Shown in pieces: positions 11,920-23,746 of a stretch of 64,000 nucleotides of DNA. Within the stretch, counting starts at the first letter, position 1, and each line of letters opens with the position of its first letter. A program made the position numbers and the translations under genes. Origin of the DNA: Chinchilla lanigera (Eukaryota; Chordata; Mammalia; Rodentia; Chinchillidae); assembly GCF_000276665.1 (NCBI RefSeq), contig NW_004955459.1, positions 15,414,882 through 15,478,881 of the forward strand, given 5' to 3'. Under the pieces are notes generated by a model, which saw only the letters and a list, made by a program, of their open reading frames with translations, ran no database searches and was not told the DNA's origin.

Positions 11920-12560
11920 TTTTAACTTTTCTTTTTGAAATAATATGAAAAAAACAACATAGAATTCCATATAACCTTTACCTACTTCTCCAGATATGAA
12001 CAATTTACATAGATACAGTATAGATACAAAAATTAGGAATTAAAATTGATTACAATACTGTTATCTATAGACCCTTTTTAAATTCATCCATTTGTTTTAC
12101 TAACGTTTTTCTGGTCCAGGATCGTTTGTTGCATTTAGCTGTCACATCATTTTAGTTTCCTTTAGTCTGGACCTGTTCCTCTGTCTTTTGTCTTCTGTGA
12201 CCTTGACACTTTTGAAGGATACTGCTTAGATTTGTACAAGGCCTTTGATTTGGATTTGTCTGATACTTCCTATGGTTAAAGTGAAGTCGCACATTTTGGT
12301 AAGAATATTGTGAAAGTAGTACTATATCCTGGTCTAATGTTGATTTAACTCGTTACTAGTGGTATTAATTTTAATGTGGATTCTGCCAGTATGGTCCAGC
12401 CTAATGATACTAATTATTCTCTTTGTAAGTAATCTTTTAGGGGAGATACTGTGAGATTATACAAATATCCTGTCCTTATCATACTTTCCCAAACTAATTT
12501 TGTCGTTTACTCTTTATTCTTTCCTGAAACATTTACTACTATGGTGAATATTTAGTTTCT
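11920..12560 (-). mobile_element. Old L1M-type fragment, antisense
   Basis: Antisense text typical of old L1 3' regions: tgcatttagctgtcacatca, gtctggacctgttcctctgt, gaccttgacacttttgaagg. No open frame. Exact subfamily uncertain. Confidence 0.55.
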
Positions 12561-13644
12561 GATCTAGTGAGTAGATTTAACCAAAAAAAGGTATAGAAAC
12601 TTGAAGTTTATTATCTAGAACAATGCCTCCTAAACTGCCTTGATTACTGCTCAGTGAACTGTGCCTTTTCCTACCTTCTCTCTTACCTAGAGCAGATTGT
12701 TATATGGAGCAATTTATACATTTGGGTTTTTTGTTTGTGAAGTTTTGTTGATAGGCCTTCTGTTTCCTTCAAAAACTTTTGAAAATGTCTAAAAAAAATT
12801 GATGCAGTAAAACATGAACTTTTTGAATAATTGATTAAAAGTATTGAGTATGGTCATTTTGCAACACTATTTTAAAGGCTTGTCAAGTGTATTTAAAGGC
12901 TTACAGAAATGTTTTTGAGTAGATTAATGAAGAGTCTATTTATTACTTGCATACTGTGAACTTCACATTATATTAGATATTTTGGAACATTTATAAATGT
13001 AAATTATGTGTTTGTAGCTTCTAAGGAGGTCTGAATTGGGAATGTAACGAGATTTTCAAAATATAGTCACTAGAGAATAAAGTAGTATCATACTTACCCA
13101 AAGTAAATACTAAATTCTCTAATACAGAAGACAAGTGGGTTGGACATTGAGCAGAATAGAGAGGGGATGCTTTGTGGAAGGGGTGTGACCGCAAAGCCTT
13201 TGTGATGGAAGTGATGATGAACATGAAAAATATAGCTAGGGTGGGAAAAACAGTATTAGCATTTTAGAGATGGAAAGAAGTATTTGCTAAGTTGGACAGT
13301 ATCAGATATCAAAATTGTTTATGTAAGGAAAAGATGGGAACTGTGCATTTCCAAGTTAAAACCAAAATGTTACGCATTGCGTTCTTTTGTAACATATATA
13401 TTAAGTAAACATATGTAAACTCTTGGTGTTTGGTTAGATCATTGAGCTAGATGCTTTCACATTTATTTGTTTATACATAAAATTATTTCCTATACTGTTT
13501 GAGGACCTGGGTGGGATAGCTTGGCTTATACCTTTTCACTTTGATATACTCACTTCTAAAAGTAGTATATGACATATTATTAGATTTTAAATTAGATTTT
13601 AGGTTTAGATTAGATTTTAACTCATTATGTTGATTTTTTTACAG
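12561..13644. other. Intron e-f, 3' part
   Basis: AT-rich intron with no repeat or conserved element that I recognise. A short internal tandem (ttagattttaaattagattt region, 13580-13620) lies near the acceptor. Confidence 0.5.
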
Positions 13645-13749
13645 GTTCCATTTGGTCTCTTGCTGGAGCCATGCTCTATGCTGTGTACATTGTTATGATT
13701 AAAAGAAAAGTAGACAGAGAAGATAAGCTGGATATCCCAATGTTCTTTG
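13645..13749 (+). CDS. SLC35F5: SLC35F5 coding exon f (symmetric, 105 bp)
   Basis: 105 bp, acceptor attttttttacag, donor gtaaga. It encodes [20 protein letters not shown] then [14 protein letters not shown], with a Gly codon split at each end. Both borders are phase 1 and the length is a multiple of three, so skipping would keep frame but remove one helix and its positively charged loop. It holds one complete transmembrane helix followed by a KRK motif, consistent with a cytosolic exit by the positive-inside rule. Confidence 0.96.
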
Positions 13750-14490
13750 GTAAGATTGTTTGTGGGGCTGCTTACTTTAAATAATTAACTTAGGGTGTAT
13801 TTTGATTTTTTAAAAAACCTTTTAAAGATTATGAAGTCTGATCTGAATGTTTTTCTTTTACCTTGTCCTGCATTGTTGTGTACATGTGAGGCCATACCTG
13901 TTCTCTTAATGTGAGGCAGAAAAAGGAATTTCTCCTGGCACCTTGTTTTACATTAATATCTTCAGCTTGCCAATGAGTTTATTCACTGATGTGTCAAAAT
14001 TGTCCTACAATAAATCTAAGCTTTTACCTACCGTATTATATATTGTGCTTTTAATGTAATAGCAGTATAATGTAATGTTGGAAGCTTATTATTTGCAAAA
14101 CTGCCTAAAATGATAAATATAATACTATTCTAGTCTATATACTTTCATTAAATATTGTGGGCCATTTAAGGGCTTTCTGTTTGGATTTTATCTCTCTTTT
14201 ATAACATAGATTTTATAACATTTATTCTTTTATAACAGATTCTCCAAGTGCCCAGTATAGTTTCCGGCCTCTTAAGTTCTTGCAAGTAAAATATCTAATA
14301 TGATTTTCATTTTTCTTACCTAAGATCAGCCCAGTCAAGAACTTACGGTATTTGTAAGATTACAAGGGAAGGGCATATTGGCAGGATATCTTCCAAAAGC
14401 TATCAGAATATAAATAGATAGATATAGCGAAAGTACACCCCACGGGGGATCAGGAAACTTGCAACCTAGCTGTTGTAACTTCAGTTATTG
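13750..14490. other. Intron f-g, 5' part
   Basis: AT-rich intron with no recognised repeat. Includes tandem-like tttataacat / tttataacag pieces at 14200-14240. Confidence 0.5.
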
Positions 14491-14493
14491 CAT

Positions 14494-14700
14494 ACCGTGC
14501 TACCTTGGTTCACGAACTTAATTTGTTTCATGATTGTTGGGAAAATGGCCACATTTGTGTTCATGCAAAAATAGAAGGCCACAGTCATGTTTGTCACCCA
14601 ACGCAGAATTTGCAAACAAAACAAACCTTTGCCAAAAGCTTTTATTTGTGATCAGATTGTTCACAAACAAAAGGGTCTATGAGTCCAGGTACCACTGTTC
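14494..14700. mobile_element. Tigger-type MITE
   Basis: About 200 bp between imperfect inverted ends: gtgctaccttggttcacgaa on the left and gagtccaggtaccactgttc on the right. These resemble TcMar-Tigger terminal repeats. A related single end lies at 24655-24732. Confidence 0.55.
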
Positions 14701-14854
14701 TTATTTGAAAACTGAAGATAGTGGATGAGGTGAGTGGCTTCCAAATTCTGATTTGGTGAATTCAGAAGATGTTGAGTGGACTGGAGGAGGATTTGCATGG
14801 GGTGGTTCTTGGACCCTTTTGCTGCTTGCACTGGAACATTCTGCTATGTTGGAT

Positions 14855-15095
14855 TTTTTTTTTAAGAGAAAAGAACAAAAACAAAATAACAAAAACAAAA
14901 CAACACAATTACTATAAAAAATGATACAGATTTTCAAAACAAGATGATAGGAAATCAGCAATGGTTGTTGTATTACTTATTATTATCTTTAAAGTAGTTG
15001 CTTAGATTACCAGATATAGGTATGCAAGATGGATCAAATAATTAAAACATTAACTGTTCCTTTCAGTGAACCAATAGAAATTAGTAGTACAATCA
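14855..15095 (-). repeat. Unassigned ~240-bp interspersed element, copy 1
   Basis: The reverse complement matches copies at 44480-44665 and 47526-47765 through blocks such as atctggtaatct and acaacca. Similarity with the second copy extends a further ~100 bp into a purine-rich stretch (to about 15200). Family not recognised. Confidence 0.65.
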
Positions 15096-15105
15096 TTTTA
15101 GCTAT

Positions 15106-15185
15106 CTGTGTGTGTGTGTGTATGTGTGTGTATATGTATATGTGTATTTTTTTCTCTTCTTTCTTTCTTTTCTTCTTTCCCTCAT
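15106..15185. repeat. TG microsatellite followed by CT-rich tract
   Basis: (TG)n then TATG units then a pyrimidine-rich run (tctttctttcttttcttct). Low complexity. Confidence 0.85.
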
Positions 15186-15374
15186 CCCAGTTGTTCTTTC
15201 ACATTGAACAGTTTCTTTCCCTTTCACAATATCTATTACACCTTTCAATTTTTGGATTTTTTGCAGTATAATTTATAAAAAAATGTTTCTTCCACTAAAA
15301 ACAGTGTAAATAACCTGTACCTAAAATTATCAAAACAAAATATTTGGAAAACAACTGGACTAAATGATAGTTCC

Positions 15375-16100
15375 CTTTAAGAGTAGAAGTTCCCTTTAAG
15401 AGTAGAATTTAAGAAATACATCTTTTCCCAGTCAGAATAGCTATTATCAAGAGCACAGAAAACAGTGAATGCTGATGAGGATGCGGGGTGGTGGGAGTTG
15501 GGAGGAAGCCTTCTGTATCATTGGTGGGAATGTAAACTAGTACAACTGGTATGGAAGTCAGTATGGAGATTTTTCAAATAAACTAAACATAGAAATACCA
15601 TTTCACTCACCTGTACCTTTCCTGGGTATATTCCCAAAAGAATGAAAGCATCACACTGTATTGATACATCCCATACCCATGCTTTTAGTGGCACCATTTA
15701 CAATAGGTAAGTGCTGGAAATAGCCTAGGTGTCTATCAACAGATGAATGTGTGAAGGAAATGTGGTAGATATGCACAGTGGAAAAGAAGATTAAAATCAT
15801 ATCATTTGGAGGCAGATGGATGAAACTTGAGACAATCACGCTAAGCAAAATATGCCAGACTCCAATATCGTGTTTTCACTTATATAAGAATCCTAAAATA
15901 CATATAAGCAAATGAATAAAAGAAAGGCAAGATGATGGGAAACTAGAAGGCAAACTTGGAGAGCAGGAAGGAGGAGAAGGAGAAGACAGAGAGGGAAGGA
16001 AAAGGAATTGAAAATGATCACAGTGTCGCATGGATCAAAAGGAACGTCTCTGTTCTGTATTACAGATACACGAGAAACATCTGTCTTTAAAAAGAAGATA
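15375..16100 (+). mobile_element. L1 3' end, sense
   Basis: ggtgggaatgtaaactagta, then gtgtctatcaacagatgaat, then a purine-rich 3'-UTR tract (15960-16010) and an A-rich end. ORF2 is broken. A 19-bp tandem repeat sits at its 5' border. Confidence 0.85.
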
Positions 16101-16239
16101 ATTTAATGACATTTTAGAGTCATAGAAAATTCTACGTGGAATGGAATGAATGTTAATATTTTTTGAGTTTTTAGCCAAATACTTGAGTCAATAGCACTAT
16201 TTTTCAACGGGCAAGAAAAATGAATTACTCATCAGTGAG

Positions 16240-17130
16240 AATCTCATAGCATGTAACTCATCATACTGGTCTCACGTGTGATGTGAGATGTATGACAGTG
16301 TTGGCCTGCTCTGGGCTTTCGAATAGGCAGGATTGGAAGAAGTCAGGAATGGGAGGCCTCTCCAGGCCTGGGGACATGAGCAGAGGCAGTACTGGGCACA
16401 GTAAGTGGGTCCAGATGACTGTACAGGATGTCCATCTCTGGAAAGCGCAGCAAGCTGTGTGGGGCAAGGTTCTGAAGACCTGGGAAAGGCCTTCGTGTCT
16501 AGGTCCAAAGGTGGTTAATTATGTGGAATTTCATGGACTTGGCACTTCATGGAACAGAAAATAGATTTGATTCTTGATAATGCCAAATTTTGGCATATTA
16601 CTTTGAGCGATGTTTAATGCTACTTTAGGGCAGAGGTCACTTATCCATTTAAGTGTCCTTTGGTGAGTTTGCTGTTTATCACTATCCTAAGTTAGGGTTT
16701 CTAAAGTGGGACATGAAGCAGGGCTTTGGTGTAGGCCGTGGGCCGTTCTTTGGTTGGGGCAGTGGTGGGGTCTTCTGAAGGACAAAGGGAGTGAGGGAAG
16801 CAGCGCAGAGAAGAGGAAAGAACTGCAAATTTGTCCAATGATGAGTGGGATCAGGAACGGAGACGGGGGGGCACAGATCAGCACGTCTAGGCATTCCTCA
16901 GAGTCGTTCTGGGGTGAGCCATGACACATGAGCCGCGAGGCCAGCATCGTGACTCTTAAGAGCAGTCAGGCAGCCTTCGGCAGCGGCGTGTGGGGTGGCG
17001 GGGTGCAGACGTTCTTGGGAAGGCTGACTTGTTTGCTGCCCACTGACAGTTCTGCAGAGAATGGGACAGCTGTGAGTCCCTCCGGGCCTAGTTTGGTATT
17101 CAGTGATACAGCAAGGATAAAATGCATGTC
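16240..17130. other. GC- and CpG-enriched intronic block
   Basis: About 900 bp clearly richer in GC and CpG than the AT-rich flanks, with a CACGTG E-box at 16273-16278 and clusters such as gagccgcgaggccagcatcg. The overlapping open frames on both strands are a base-composition effect. I recognise no repeat or exon. Confidence 0.5.
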
Positions 17131-17282
17131 TATTGTACATTAATTTTCTTCTAAGAAAGCTCTGTAGTTACCACCTGGATCCCAGTGAAAGTTTCTGCAG
17201 TATAATCATTTTTCTTTATAATCTGTACATGTACATAGTCATGTATAAGCTTAATTTCTGTAATTACTGATAGCTAACTTAA

Positions 17283-17500
17283 CTAAGTGCCTACTATGTG
17301 CCAAACATTGTGGTATATTTTATAAATGTTTTGGTTAATCTTTCTACCAACCTAATTAATTAAATATTATTTTATATTTATAGATTGGAAAACTAAGGCT
17401 TCAGACAGGTTCTGCTTCTTGTATCAGGTTAACATTAGTAGTAAGTGGTAGAGTTAGTATCAGAACCCTAATACTCAGAATGTACAGCTCAGACTTTTAG
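17283..17500 (-). repeat. MIR element, antisense
   Basis: gcctactatgtgccaaacat, attggaaaactaaggcttca and gtaagtggtagagttagtat read as the reverse of MIR. Confidence 0.8.
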
Positions 17501-17667
17501 CAGTCGGTGAGTACTTAGTTCATACATTGAGTAGCTATTTGCTTATAGATGTTTCCTCACCAACTAGCTTGTGAAGTCTGGGAACACAACAAACAAGAAT
17601 TTATCTTCTTTGAAGTCTTTCTGCAGTATTCCTAGTCTAACACAAGTGTTATAAATACAAGTACAGC

Positions 17668-17813
17668 CAAGGTATGGTGGCACACACCTAGAATCCCAAC
17701 ACTCAGGAGGCTGAGGCAGGAGGATTGCCGAGAGTTTGGGCCAACCTGGGCTATATAGTGAGTTCAAGGCCAGCCTGAACTACATAATGAGACCCTCTCT
17801 TAAAGAATCAGTC
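17668..17813 (+). repeat. B1-like SINE
   Basis: gccaaggtatggtggcacac through aggctgaggcaggaggattg, with the duplicated block (tttgggccaacctgggct and gttcaaggccagcctgaact). A Pol III-type B1 copy. Confidence 0.9.
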
Positions 17814-18193
17814 AATCAAAGTACAAGGTGAATCAGAAAGTAAGCTCCTAAATCCTCATAATTTAGACAAGACACACAAATATATACATACCAGTTAATT
17901 CTCTTAAGTTTTAGAGCACAATAAATTATAAGATTAAAAACCTGTCATTTTGCATTAAGTGATTTCTACAGTAGGTGATCCATAGAAAGTGGATAGGTGA
18001 ACCTCAAAGACAGTTGTTCGATGTAGTTTTTTCTAGTGTTGAGCTCACAAGACTAAGAAACAAACTTTCAAAAGTTCCAGTTAAGGAAACTCCTTGTAGT
18101 CTTTAGTGTAAAAGCTGATGTTTTCTAATAATAGTTATAAATTTAGAAAATTGGAATAATTTATTAATTTCTACCTCTTTTTTCTACATTTAG

Positions 18194-18353
18194 GTTTTGT
18201 AGGTCTGTTTAACCTGCTACTCTTGTGGCCAGGTTTCTTTTTACTTCATTATACTGGATTTGAGGACTTCGAGTTTCCTAATAAAGTAGTGTTAATGTGC
18301 ATTATCGTTAATGGCCTTATTGGAACCGTTCTTTCAGAGTTCCTGTGGTTGTG
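18194..18353 (+). CDS. SLC35F5: SLC35F5 coding exon g
   Basis: 160 bp, acceptor tctacatttag, donor gtatgt. It encodes [35 protein letters not shown] and [17 protein letters not shown], ending with TG of a Trp codon. Two helices flank the acidic/aromatic loop [12 protein letters not shown], a family hallmark. The tgg codon spans the splice junction; the GT donor sits within the run tgtggtatgt. Confidence 0.96.
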
Positions 18354-20131
18354 GTATGTACTATTTATTCTCCTGTGACATATTAGTTATCAGTGTCTTG
18401 ACTTCCCGGTCATTTAAGTGAGATGTGAGATGTATGACATGTATACATATCTTTTCTGACTTGTGCGGGCCCCTCCCTTCATGCACATACTTGGCTACAC
18501 TAACTCCTTTAGAGCAGGGACTTTGTATTTAACTTCCCTGTATCCATTGTGAAGAGTAGTGTCTTACCCAGTGCTCAGAAATACTAAGTGAATACAAAGG
18601 CACAAACAAACAATATGAAGTTCTAAACTTGTAGAAGTGTTCTAGAAAGGAGAGTACTTTGTCAGTGAAAGTAGTCATTGTATAATGGCCATCCAAACTT
18701 GAGATGTGTGTGCCAACATTAACTTACGAATTCTAAATGAGAAGCTAGGCTATGTTGTTTACTTCAGAGGCTTTGGCTGTTCCTATACTTTTTCATTCTG
18801 TTGGTTTTCAGGACCAGAAATGTAAATCATAAACTGATCAGTTTGAGATGTTAACATATTTTGATACTATTGTTGAATATATTGGCTGTGATAAGCTTAA
18901 AATAAGTTTGGACACAATATCATGTATGGAGTTTTTGAGAGAGACCTTTTGAATACAGAGCTTTATGCTTTTTGCTTTTTTGTCTAATAGGAATTTTGAA
19001 AAAAATACAGATTATACTTAAATTAACAGGTGAATTTTATTACATACGAAAGGAGACTACAAAGTAGTTTTCCCTCACAAAAGACTGCAGCGCAGATAGC
19101 TCTTTCCACGCCGTCAGCACGCTGCCTTCTCCCCCACTGCCCGATTCAGGAAATCTGTTTTCTTGATAATCCTCCCCACAGGCCTTTGTGTAATATTACA
19201 GACTAGTTTACGTGCTCCTTTGCTATTGTAAAACTTTTTAATATCAGAGTTTATTTACTCAGTTCTCTTTTACACCTTTCATTGCATGCATTTCAGGTGC
19301 TCTGTAGTTCTTAACCTGAAAATTAATTGATAACAAAATGATTCAACCATTAGTAGTAATTAGGGAAACGCTTTATTAAGTCAAACAAGTTTTTAATGCT
19401 GTTGGGTTTCATATTATAGTTCTTTGCATGATAAATATCCAAAAATGTGCTGAATTTTAAAAGGTGATAACTTATTTTTCTGTTATATACTGTAATTGTT
19501 CTTTGTAAATGGCTTATCGATCTCTTACTTGGTATATTTTTTTTCAACTACACAAAATTTTATGCAGATATTTTAGAATTTGGTGCAACATTGGTAATTC
19601 GTGTAAAAAGAAAATAAAGAGCTTAGCTTTTGGTTAGGACAATTGTTAGATAAATGAAAAACAGAAAAATAGTCTTCAAAGTACTCAGTTCTTTCTTTCT
19701 ATGCCAAGCAAAGACAATAACACTATTTAATTTTCTTCATAATGATATTTTTTGCTTGGTTACAGTCACATGTTGGCTTATCACTTTCTTAAAATCTATC
19801 TGTAAGGTATTATTCTGTAATCTTAATACTGCTGTTTTTTTTTATTAATCAAGTGTTTTAAACAATTTTATATTAATGAAATATAAAGTAAATATTCAAA
19901 GTTGGATAATATCTGTAGTCAGAACTCAAAAATAGCATAAAGTACTTGAATTTTCTGTACTTATTTATACTTACATTATTTGAAGATAAACTTTGGAATT
20001 GTTTTAATGACATTATTTTTTGAGCCTCAGTCCATCCTAAACTTATTTGTCTTTCTGATCTCTCAAGCCTATAGTATGGGAGAGAAAATCTTTGTTGAAT
20101 TATATTTTAAATACAGAAATTTTTTTTTCAG
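18354..20131. other. Intron g-h
   Basis: AT-rich intron with no recognised mobile element. A short CpG-containing segment (19088-19170) stands out only weakly. Confidence 0.5.
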
Positions 20132-20222
20132 GGGCTGCTTTCTTACCTCATCATTGATAGGCACCCTTGCACTGAGCCTTACGATACCTCTGTCCATAAT
20201 AGCTGATATGTGTATGCAAAAG
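20132..20222 (+). CDS. SLC35F5: SLC35F5 coding exon h
   Basis: 91 bp, acceptor aatttttttttcag, donor gtaagg. It completes Trp and reads [20 protein letters not shown] then [10 protein letters not shown], ending in phase 0. This is the small-residue, Ser/Thr/Pro-rich helix ([15 protein letters not shown]) that is among the most conserved in SLC35F and EamA proteins. An open frame spills from the upstream intron into this exon, but the AG and tract fix the border. Confidence 0.96.
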
Positions 20223-20701
20223 GTAAGGCACCTATTTATTAGGTATTTTAGGTATGATATTAGAACAGACCATTAATGAAAGTTAAGGGATAGGTCTAAC
20301 GTATAACAAATGCAGACATGAATACTACTTTGGTACCTTTCTTCCTAAGATGCTTAACTACACAGAAATGTCAGAAAAATACCAAAGCAAAGCATTGTTA
20401 GCCTTTTATTTTTTTCTGAATTTCTAGGTTAAAGACAGTATCTTTATATGTAATAGTGTAGTTTCAAATTAATTGTGTTTTCAATGTCAGCGGTGTGGAG
20501 CAGGAGGTACACTTTATCACATCTCTGAGTTCACTCTGGAGGTGTTGAACTTCCTGAACATTAGGACAGTGCTCTAGAAACGAGCAGCTCATGAACAGTG
20601 TGGTTCTCAGTGAGCACTCGTCTCAGGAGACAGTGGTGCTTCCCTTTCCTATGGAGTCTTGCTCTGGATGCAGGGATTCTGATGATAAATACTGGCAGTG
20701 A

Positions 20702-20709
20702 TGACGTCA
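20702..20709. promoter_or_regulatory. Perfect CRE palindrome TGACGTCA
   Basis: Full 8-bp cAMP-response element, followed by caggaaag (ETS-like core GGAA). It lies in a locally GC-richer intronic block. Whether it is bound is unknown. Confidence 0.4.
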
Positions 20710-20848
20710 CAGGAAAGAGGTGTCTTCTGCTACCAGCCTTGAAGGGTACCCGCCTTGGGTAGCAGGAGGAAAGACATGTGCCTTTGCGTAATGCTGAAAG
20801 ACAGAGGAGAGCCGCTTACGGAGTCAGTATTTGTAAGCTTCAAGTAAT

Positions 20849-20850
<2 letters not shown>

Positions 20851-20880
<30 letters not shown>

Positions 20881-20881
20881 T
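20851..20881. repeat. (TG)n microsatellite
   Basis: About 15 uninterrupted TG units; potentially Z-DNA forming. Confidence 0.95.
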
Positions 20882-22359
20882 GATTGAATATAAGTAGAAG
20901 AGAGAACACTTGAAGGCCAAAGACATTTATAACCTTTACAGGTAATAATCTAATTTTTAAAAACTATTTTTTTTAGGTAGTTGTGCAGTTTAGGGGATAA
21001 AGGCAGCATAATCTCAGTGATGTGTATTCTCATTATTAGAAAAAATTCTGTGCTGATATTTCGAGCTTATTAAATAGTCTGGCAAATATTCCAAGAAAAG
21101 TTAGTTTACCGATAATTTGACAACTAAATGAAGGCTTTTTAGTTTCTCTTAGTAACTACTCTTACCTGGGTGTTTTTAGGTCTGCTTAGCCTCTGTGTTC
21201 GTGTGTCAAACAAATGGGGTGGGTATGTGTGTTAAAAATTGTTTGCAGTTATTCTTGTGTTATGCATTGTGAGTACCTCATAAAAGCCGTTATTCTCATG
21301 AAACCCTGTGCTGTGATTAATGGTGCCATTAAATGGAATGGTGCATGTTTTCCACAAGAGGGAGTCTTGCCTGTAAAATTTATTTTTCTTTTCTTTTTAA
21401 CTCAGAGGAAAAACAGTGTTTCTTCCCCTTTTTAAATATAGATGTTACTGTTTCCATCATTATTTTTAAAGCAAAACTTTAACTGATTAACTCTTGAAAG
21501 TTAATCAACTCAGGTTTTAAAAGTTGTTTTTGATACCTACTTGAATCTACATGGTGAAGGTTAACTACTGAAAATGAAGTGTTTTGTTTGGGTAACTTCA
21601 TAGCATTTCGTTTTTAATTTTCTTGGTAACGCCGATAAATAGTGGATTAGAACATCACTTAGTGACATCAGAGAGCTGGTCCCCACTGAGGCTTGTCTTG
21701 CTGCTTGTCTGGCTAACATTCCTTAGTGGAAATATTCCTATATATCTTCATTTTACTTGGTCATTATTTCATTTTGTACTTTTTTCATTTGTAACTAGAT
21801 AAATAATTCAAGCCAGTTTTGCATATCATAATCAGAATTGATTACAGGTAGTTAATAAAAAGTTTGCAAAAGGTGTACGTCAGCATTTCACTTGGTTTTA
21901 GTACTGTCTGAAGAGCTGTAACATGACACAACACAGGTGTAGCATAACATTGGTTTTAAACTGTGAGGTGTTGAAGGTGAAACTGAGATGGAGGAATCCA
22001 CCTGAGAATACACAATAATCACTGACCCAGAAATGAGACATGTGGTGTGCAGGACAGTGTCGTTTTTCAGATATTCTTCCTCTTGGCGAGCTCTGCTTAA
22101 GGAATGAGATCAGTATGCCTTCTTGGCTCTCACATTTTCCAAGCAGGAAGTATTGTTGATAACTTGGGCAAGTGGAATTGTAAGTTGAAGTCCTAAATTC
22201 TTTTATTTAATAATAAGGTACTTAATAATGCGTTGCCAATGCTTACTATTATCTTCTTGGTTTTTTAACATAGTTATGCTAGCGTTCATAGATGTGAAAC
22301 TTGCCTTAAAGAGAAAAGATCCCTTAATGATATTTTTTTTCTGGATATCTTATTTTTAG

Positions 22360-22514
22360 GTGCAGTTTTCTTGGTTATTTTTCGCAGGCGCTATCCCTGT
22401 ATTTGTTTCATTCTTTATTGCAACTCTCTTGTGCCATTATAATAATTGGGATCCTGTGATGGTAGGAATCAGAAGAATTTTTGCCTTTATATGCAGAAAG
22501 CATCGAATTCAGCG
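22360..22514 (+). CDS. SLC35F5: SLC35F5 coding exon i
   Basis: 155 bp, acceptor cttatttttag, donor gtaagt. It encodes [36 protein letters not shown] and [15 protein letters not shown], then CG of an Arg codon. It contains the last helix and the start of the cytosolic tail, whose Arg/Lys/His-rich stretch fits cytosolic orientation. The tail has Cys residues next to basic ones. Confidence 0.96.
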
Positions 22515-22867
22515 GTAAGTTTAGTTTCCATACAGATTTTTACAAACCATTTGCTAAGTAAAATGAGAATTGTCTCATGCTCCCCTAACCTTTAGACATT
22601 TTGTGAGAAATTATTCAAAGATGATAATTTACCTTTGTGATATGCCAGCAAAAAATAATTTTGCTCAAATCCTTCTAGTCATAAGGTAGTTTCTTCATTG
22701 CTGCTTTTTAGAAGAAAATGCTTTGATTAATGGGTCAAACCAAATGCTTACTGTTTTTCTGTAATGAATGTAATGTAGAAAACTTACTGGTTTGAGCATA
22801 ATTCCTAAGGGAATATGTTAAGATTTTCTTGGGTTTTCTTTTTAAAATTTCTTTCTTTTTAAGAGAG

Positions 22868-22998
22868 GGTGAGCTGGGACATAGAGGCGCACACTTGTGG
22901 TAGCAGCGCTGTGCGAGGCCGTCTCAGAGTAAACACTGAAGGAAGGGCTGGGATGTAGCTCAGCGCAAAGACCCGGGGTTAGTTCCCAGTACTACAAA
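22868..22998 (+). repeat. Truncated B1 + ID composite SINE
   Basis: A deleted B1-like part (gagctgggacatagaggcgc) runs into an ID-like half (gggctgggatgtagctcagc, gttagttcccagtacta) with an A-rich end. 170 bp upstream of the last coding exon. Confidence 0.75.
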
Positions 22999-23167
22999 AT
23001 AGAGAATATAAGAGGAACATGGGCTACATTGTGGGGGATCCTGTCCTGCTCTTGCCTCCAACCTATTTAAATACTGACTTCACAGCTTGAATCAGTATAG
23101 TAGATCATTTTGAAGATTCCCTGTCAAGTCTAAGTTAGGCTTTTTCTTTTCTGTTTTGTTCCTTCAG

Positions 23168-23243
23168 AGCTCCAGAAGACAGTGAACAGTGTGAGAGTCT
23201 CATTCCTATGCATGGTGTTTCTCAGGAGGACGGAGCAAGTTAG
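23168..23243 (+). CDS. SLC35F5: SLC35F5 last coding exon, C-terminal tail and stop
   Basis: The coding part of exon j. Acceptor tgttccttcag; it completes Arg and reads [19 protein letters not shown] then EDGAS and TAG. The acidic ESLIP stretch resembles an acidic-dileucine sorting motif (E-x-x-x-L-I/L class), which in other membrane proteins binds AP adaptors; that use here is inference. The exon continues 18 nt past the stop to 23261, where donor gtttgt begins a 3'-UTR intron. Confidence 0.95.
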
Positions 23244-23364
23244 CTGTTGTCCACAGCTCAGGTTTGTATGTGAGCTGCCCTCAGTGTTGAATTAGGTTCT
23301 TATTCTCATAATATTCAAAAAGAAGTTTTCATAATCCCATATTTGAGAGGCAGGACAGCCTAAG

Positions 23365-23600
23365 GGCAGTATAATCTCTGGAGTCAAAGTGCCTGGGTTT
23401 TCAACTCAGCTTTTTGTGTGCTGGCTGTGTGGCCATATGTAAATTTCTTAACCTCTTTATGCCTCGGTTTTCCTGATTGTGAAATGGGGCTTCAGTGAGT
23501 GGGTAGCCTCCCTTACAAGGTTGTTAGAAGTGTGAAATACTTGGGGAGTAATTTAGGGCCTGCGTCAAATTAAGTGATCAGTAAGTTTTAATGTTCATTT
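23365..23600 (+). repeat. MIR element in the 3'-UTR intron
   Basis: Nearly complete sense MIR: ctggagtcaaagtgcctggg, tggctgtgtggccatatgta, then gtgaaatggggcttcagtga and the 3' part. Confidence 0.85.
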
Positions 23601-23746
23601 TTATTGCTAAGGATCATCCTTTATTAATGATACACTCTAGAAAAGTATTTTCCTCTATTACAAAGACAAAAATGTAATCGTTTAGTGTATAATCAGTGTT
23701 TTAGGAACTCATACAGTGTGAGTCCTAATTCTGTAACTGCTTTTTC

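Larger units (their letters stand above)
20223..22359. other. Intron h-i
   Basis: Contains a GC-richer block (20480-20830) with a perfect CRE palindrome and a TG microsatellite. The rest is AT-rich with nothing recognised. Confidence 0.5.

Noticed and set aside
15029..15271. Cys/Val/Phe-rich membrane protein frame
   Set aside because: Translation of TG and CT microsatellites.
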